From assembly GCA_031257135.1 (NCBI GenBank), contig JAIRPH010000152.1, positions 1 through 9,219 of the forward strand: 9,219 nt of DNA, given 5' to 3'. Of the stretch, positions 6,684 to 9,219 are shown one piece after another. The translations under genes were made by a program, and so were the position numbers. The stretch comes from Spirochaetaceae bacterium. GTDB taxonomy: Bacteria > Spirochaetota > Spirochaetia > Treponematales > Breznakiellaceae. The notes under the pieces were generated by a model that saw nothing but the letters and a program-made list of their open reading frames with translations, made no database searches and was not told where the DNA came from. Position 1 is the first letter of the stretch. The number at the start of each line of letters is the position of its first letter.

Positions 6684-7400
6684 ATGGCGGAAGAAATCAA
6701 AGACGAAAAAGAGAACAGCGGCGTATGGTACGGCATTTTGAACACCGCGCTGAAGATTCCGGGAGCCTCGGTAGACCGGAATGAGTTTCTGTCCAAAGCC
6801 TTCGGCGGACGGGCGGACATCGTCGAACAAGGACCGGTAAAAGCGGGAGTCGCCGTAGCGGACATAGAGAAGGCGGCCGACGCGGAAATCCGAAATCATA
6901 CCGGCATCGTAACCAGCACTTCCTTTCTTGCGGGACTGCCGGGCGGAATTGCTATGGCGGGAACCATACCGGCAGACCTTGCTCAGTATTACTGGCACGT
7001 AATCGTCATAGCCCAGAAACTGGCGTATATCTACGGCTGGCCCGACCTCCACGGCGAGGACAACGACGATTATCTTTCCATGCTGACCATCCTAATCGGC
7101 ATCATGAGCGGCGCGAAAGAAGCCAGCGAAGTGTTTAAACCCTTATGCGAAAGCATATCCAAAGAAGCGGCGTCCAAAAAACTGCCGAAGATCATGCTGG
7201 CAAAAGTCGGGGTTCCTCAAATCGTCAAGCAGGTCGCTATTCGGCTCGGCGCGAATCTCGCTAAACAAGGGCTTTCCAAAGGCATCACCAAAATCATCCC
7301 TATCCTCGGCGGAGCCATATCCGGGGCGGTAACGATTGCAACCTATTTGCCTATGGCGAACACCCTGAAAGACGCCTTGCGGGTAGATATTATCAAGTAA
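6684..7400 (+). CDS. Uncharacterised EcsC-like protein, copy 2 of a tandem pair
   Basis: This 238-residue paralog of the preceding gene has the same layout: an acidic-basic N-terminus, WYGILNTALKIPG with VDRNEFL (15-36), the core at 63-120 identical to copy 1 except at two positions (Ser for Gly, Leu for Ile), a hydrophobic helix (132-144) and the Gly-rich C-terminal segment GGAISGAVTIATYLPMANTL (209-228), which is identical in both. The region between about 147 and 180 has changed most (EVFKPLCESISKEAASKKLP), so the copies may bind different partners or form a hetero-oligomer. AAGGAG at 6672-6677 overlaps the stop codon of copy 1 and lies six bases from the ATG, so translation is probably coupled. 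A terminator follows at 7419. There is no signal peptide, and the function is unknown. Confidence 0.86.
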   Translation: MAEEIKDEKENSGVWYGILNTALKIPGASVDRNEFLSKAFGGRADIVEQGPVKAGVAVADIEKAADAEIRNHTGIVTSTSFLAGLPGGIAMAGTIPADLAQYYWHVIVIAQKLAYIYGWPDLHGEDNDDYLSMLTILIGIMSGAKEASEVFKPLCESISKEAASKKLPKIMLAKVGVPQIVKQVAIRLGANLAKQGLSKGITKIIPILGGAISGAVTIATYLPMANTLKDALRVDIIK

Positions 7401-7402
7401 AA

Positions 7403-7414
7403 CGCATATATGCG
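7403..7414. repeat. 12-bp palindrome just after the paralogous pair
   Basis: CGCATATATGCG is a perfect palindrome starting two bases past the stop codon of copy 2 and four bases before the terminator hairpin. It may simply add a second small hairpin to the 3' end of the mRNA. Confidence 0.3.
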
Positions 7415-7418
7415 GAAA

Positions 7419-7451
7419 GCGGGGTTTTAAAAACGCCCCGCGTCCTATTTT
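7419..7451 (+). terminator. Rho-independent-type terminator after the paralogous pair
   Basis: GCGGGG (7419-7424) pairs with CCCCGC (7436-7441), and TTTT/AAAA inside can extend the stem across a 2-nt bulge. The hairpin is followed by GTCCTATTTT. The T-tract is imperfect, but the strong GC stem 18 bp after the stop codon makes this the likely end of the two-gene operon. Confidence 0.62.
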
Positions 7452-7456
7452 AAGTT

Positions 7457-7485
7457 TCTCGCAACATATAGAAAAAATCTCGCAA
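7457..7485 (+). repeat. Pair of TCTCGCAA direct repeats upstream of the SUMF1 lipoprotein
   Basis: TCTCGCAA occurs at 7457-7464 and 7478-7485, so the copies start exactly 21 bp apart, two turns of the helix. A small GCAAT-GCAG-ATTGC hairpin (7482-7495) overlaps the second copy. The pair could be regulator half-sites, or chance. I see no convincing promoter boxes in this 79-bp stretch. Confidence 0.25.
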
Positions 7486-7530
7486 TGCAGATTGCCGAGT
7501 CAGCAATGAAAACTCAAAAGGCGTATTCCA

Positions 7531-8391
7531 ATGAAATATTTTGCAGGATTAGCGTTTTTCGCCGCGCTGATTAACGCCGGCTGTAGATCAGCCCCTGCGT
7601 CTCAGACCATCCCTGACGGCTTCGCGCTCATACCCGCCGGAATATTTACCATGGGCAGTCCCGTATCCGAAACTGAACGCCGAGACGACGAAATCCAGCG
7701 CAGAATTACTATCAGCTCGTTTTACCTAAGCAAGTATGAGGTAACGCAAGAGGAGTATCAGGAGACGATGGGAAGTAATCCCAGCGGCTTCAAAGGAGAT
7801 ACTTTGCCTGTAGAGTATGTAAGCTGGTACGACGCGGTTGAGTATTGCAACCGCCGGAGTCAGCGCGAAGGCTTAACCCCGGTATATGCGATAAACGGAA
7901 ACGATGTAGCTTGGAATCGGAAGGCTGACGGCTATCGCCTGCCGACTGAGGCTGAGTGGGAGTACGCCTGCCGCGCCGGAACAACGACGCCCTTTCATAC
8001 CGGGAACAGTATTACTACCTCCCAAGCGAATTATAACGGAAACGCCGAGGGAGAATGGCGTAAAAAAACGACGCCGGTAGGAAGTTTCGCGCCGAATCTG
8101 TGGGGCTTGTACGATATGCACGGAAATGTGAGCGAGTGGTGCTGGGATGCGTATGAGGTTTATAATACCGACGCTCGGACTGATCCTGCGAACCCAGCCG
8201 CCGAAGGCTCCCGGGTGAAACGCGGCGGCTCATGGTTCCGCGACGGCGGAAACCTGCGTTCCGCCTATCGGGGCAGGAGCGATATGAAAATCGGCAGTAG
8301 CCAGTCCGATCAGCCTGAACGGAGCATCGACTTGGGTTTCCGGCTGGCGCGCTCTCTGTTCCTTGATAGTCATAGGAGACATCGGGCTTAG
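7531..8391 (+). CDS. SUMF1/FGE-fold lipoprotein without the catalytic cysteines
   Basis: This 286-residue protein has the formylglycine-generating-enzyme (SUMF1) fold: GFALIPAGIFTMGSP (30-44), YLSKYEVTQEEY (65-76), LPVEYVSWYDAVEYCN (92-107), GYRLPTEAEWEYACRAG (134-150), WGLYDMHGNVSEWCWD (191-206), RGGSW (231-235) and the closing LGFRLARS (268-275). Active FGE needs two cysteines shortly after the GGS motif; here that stretch reads RDGGNLRSAYRGRS with no cysteine, so sulfatase activation is unlikely and a binding or structural role fits better. The N-terminus MKYFAGLAFFAALINAGC suggests a lipoprotein with lipidation at Cys18, although Asn at -3 is unusual; spirochaetal lipoboxes are relaxed. 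A modest AAAGG lies nine bases before the ATG at 7531. It stands apart from the gene pair upstream, being separated by a terminator. Partner proteins are not evident. Confidence 0.9.
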   Translation: MKYFAGLAFFAALINAGCRSAPASQTIPDGFALIPAGIFTMGSPVSETERRDDEIQRRITISSFYLSKYEVTQEEYQETMGSNPSGFKGDTLPVEYVSWYDAVEYCNRRSQREGLTPVYAINGNDVAWNRKADGYRLPTEAEWEYACRAGTTTPFHTGNSITTSQANYNGNAEGEWRKKTTPVGSFAPNLWGLYDMHGNVSEWCWDAYEVYNTDARTDPANPAAEGSRVKRGGSWFRDGGNLRSAYRGRSDMKIGSSQSDQPERSIDLGFRLARSLFLDSHRRHRA

Positions 8392-8416
8392 TCGGATACC
8401 GGACGCGGGCTTAGTC
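8383..8416 (+). repeat. 11-bp direct repeat CGGGCTTAGTC across the SUMF1 gene stop codon
   Basis: CGGGCTTAGTC occurs at 8383-8393, spanning the TAG stop codon, and again at 8406-8416, 23 bp on. The first copy is partly coding. This may be a short local duplication; no function is apparent. Confidence 0.4.
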
Positions 8417-8465
8417 AAAACTTCTATGTTTTTCCTAAAAGGAGAACAGGCGGATTGTTTTCAGC

Positions 8466-8494
8466 TTGCCGAAACCGTTTTTTTTCTGTACTAT
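8466..8494 (+). promoter_or_regulatory. Candidate sigma70 promoter of the lptA-like gene, possibly leaderless
   Basis: TTGCCG (8466-8471), a 17-bp spacer containing a T-tract, and TACTAT (8489-8494) form a promoter-like element. Six bases, ACGGAA, separate the -10 box from the ATG at 8501. The geometry is the same as at trpB. The alternative is read-through from the SUMF1 gene, with AAAAGGAG at 8437-8444 too far away (56 nt) to serve this ATG. Confidence 0.42.
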
Positions 8495-8500
8495 ACGGAA

Positions 8501-9109
8501 ATGGTACGGTTTTTTATCTTGGGGGTATTGCTTTTTTCGCTTGGACCGGCTTGGGGCGATACGTTCAGCTTCCGGGCGAACCGGATGACCGGCGGCAGAG
8601 CCGCGGGCAGGGAAATTACGGTTCTCACCGGCGGCGCGGAAGTCCGCTCGGACAACCTCCTCCTCAAGGCGGAACGCATCGAAATTCACGGGGATAACAA
8701 TCAATTCATCGACTGCACCGGCGGGGTCTGGGGCAGAGACGAAGCCAAAGACATCCTCTTCCAAACCGACCGCCTCCGGTACGACCGAAAACTCAAAATC
8801 GCCCGGCTCGAAGGAAACTCTACCTTAGAAGACAAAAAAAACGATATTGTCGCAAAAGGACGCTTCATCGAATACGACGATCAGGCGGAAACCGCGGTAT
8901 TTCAAGTATCGGTCCGGCTCTTTAAGGATAACCTCGTCTGCCGAGCCGAATACGCGGTCTACCGCCGGGAAGAAAAAATCCTCGACTTGTCAGGATTCCC
9001 GGTAGTCTTCAAAAAAGAAGACGAATTCCGGGCCGACCGAATCCGAGTTGACCTCGATACCGACGACGTCACGATGGAAGGCGACGTTTCCGGCTCAATA
9101 AAGGATTAA
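8501..9109 (+). CDS. lptA: LptA/OstA-like periplasmic transport protein
   Basis: This 202-residue exported protein belongs to the OstA-like N-terminal family (LptA, LptC and the N-terminal part of LptD), whose beta-jellyroll carries lipopolysaccharide or a related glycolipid across the periplasm. The start MVRFFILGVLLFSLGPAWG is a clean signal peptide, cut near residue 19-20. The mature part has the family rhythm: ITVLTGGAEVRSDNLLLKAERIEI, RLEGNSTLEDKKNDIVAKGRFIEYDDQAETAVF, and KKEDEFRADRIRVDLDTDDVTMEGDVSGSI near the C-terminus. The frame is open upstream to an ATG at 8363 overlapping the SUMF1 gene, but that would bury the signal peptide behind 46 unrelated residues, so ATG 8501 is preferred. 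No Shine-Dalgarno is in place; a promoter abuts the start. The next gene begins five bases after the stop, as lptB often does. LptA rather than LptC is inferred from this order. Confidence 0.82.
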   Translation: MVRFFILGVLLFSLGPAWGDTFSFRANRMTGGRAAGREITVLTGGAEVRSDNLLLKAERIEIHGDNNQFIDCTGGVWGRDEAKDILFQTDRLRYDRKLKIARLEGNSTLEDKKNDIVAKGRFIEYDDQAETAVFQVSVRLFKDNLVCRAEYAVYRREEKILDLSGFPVVFKKEDEFRADRIRVDLDTDDVTMEGDVSGSIKD

Positions 9110-9113
9110 CCCG

Positions 9114-9219
9114 ATGACCCAAAACGACGGTTTCGGCTACGCGCCCGCGCCGCAGGAAACGCCCCCGCCCGACGCGCCTGACCAATCCGCCTCGCAGGAA
9201 AACGCCCAATTAGAAAAAG
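9114..9219 (+). CDS. Start of a downstream gene with a Pro/Gln-rich N-terminus, possibly lptB (cut by window edge)
   Basis: An ORF begins with ATG at 9114, four bases after the lptA-like stop codon, and stays open for 35 codons to the window end. AAGGA at 9101-9105 lies eight bases before it, a normal ribosome binding site. The visible residues (MTQNDGFGYAPAPQETPPP, then DAPDQSASQENAQLEK) are disordered-looking and rich in Pro, Gln, Ala and Glu, with no signal peptide and no recognisable domain. In many bacteria lptA is followed by lptB, the cytoplasmic ATPase of the lipopolysaccharide exporter; if so here, this would be an N-terminal extension before the Walker A motif. That identification rests on position alone. 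Confidence 0.6.
   Translation, partial: MTQNDGFGYAPAPQETPPPDAPDQSASQENAQLEK

Larger units (their letters stand above)
5948..7400 (+). repeat. Tandem gene duplication with blocks of identical DNA
   Basis: The two adjacent genes are homologous along their whole length with an offset of about 724 bp. Exact DNA matches include 35 bp (6155-6189 and 6879-6913) and 51 bp (6269-6319 and 6993-7043), both in the conserved core. The amino- and mid-carboxy-terminal regions have diverged much more, including a 4-codon gap around residue 45. The duplication is therefore not brand new; the identical blocks point to strong constraint or gene conversion. Confidence 0.85.

Noticed and set aside
5999..7052. 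Two similar antisense open frames over the paralogous pair
   Set aside because: Their mutual similarity follows automatically from the duplication of the plus-strand genes.
8363..8500. Upstream extension of the lptA-like frame to an ATG at 8363
   Set aside because: It overlaps the SUMF1 gene, has no ribosome binding site, and would place 46 unrelated residues before a clear signal peptide that starts at ATG 8501.
8455..8697. 80-codon plus-strand ORF with TTG start 10 bases after AAAAGGAG
   Set aside because: It overlaps lptA in another frame and turns into low-complexity Arg/Gly/Pro sequence typical of a shadow frame. The binding site is good, so it is not fully excluded, but coding evidence is absent.
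1..9219. tRNA, rRNA, CRISPR array, insertion sequence, integrase, att site or phage genes
   Set aside because: No cloverleaf, spaced repeat array, transposase or recombinase motif was seen on either strand.

Overview
The window looks like chromosomal DNA from a spirochete of roughly 50% GC, most plausibly a Treponema-like lineage of the termite-gut type. This placement is inference from gene style. It rests on a chemoreceptor hairpin with the NAAIEAAHAGE variant, a hybrid kinase with a Cache-like sensor, a lipoprotein carrying a SUMF1 fold, relaxed lipoboxes, and an OstA/LptA-like protein followed by another export-operon gene. No rRNA, tRNA, CRISPR array, transposase or phage gene is visible.

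Left half, minus strand. The window opens inside trpB (tryptophan synthase beta chain), of which only the first 91 codons are present. Upstream of it lies an unusually AT-rich gene for an unrecognised lipoprotein. Next comes a two-gene signalling operon, transcribed from high to low coordinates: a 708-residue methyl-accepting chemotaxis protein, then a 769-residue hybrid histidine kinase with a TTG start. Both have a large extracytoplasmic sensor between two membrane helices, so one environmental cue could feed both chemotaxis and phosphorelay. The operon leader carries a candidate 27-codon small ORF.

Right half, plus strand. A 323-bp divergent spacer holds promoters facing both ways. After it come two tandem paralogous genes (241 and 238 aa) of an uncharacterised, probably membrane-associated family that faintly resembles EcsC. 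Their central 58 residues differ at only two positions, while the flanks have diverged. A hairpin terminator closes this pair. Then come a SUMF1/FGE-like lipoprotein that lacks the two catalytic cysteines, an lptA-like gene for lipopolysaccharide-type transport, and the start of a further gene with a Gln/Pro-rich N-terminus that may be lptB.

The two points most worth a second look are the duplicated family with its near-invariant core and a recurring promoter geometry. At trpB, at the candidate small ORF and at lptA, a 17-bp-spaced sigma70-like promoter ends only 6 to 9 nt before the ATG with no usable Shine-Dalgarno, which suggests leaderless mRNAs. All calls come from reading the sequence by eye; no database search was run.
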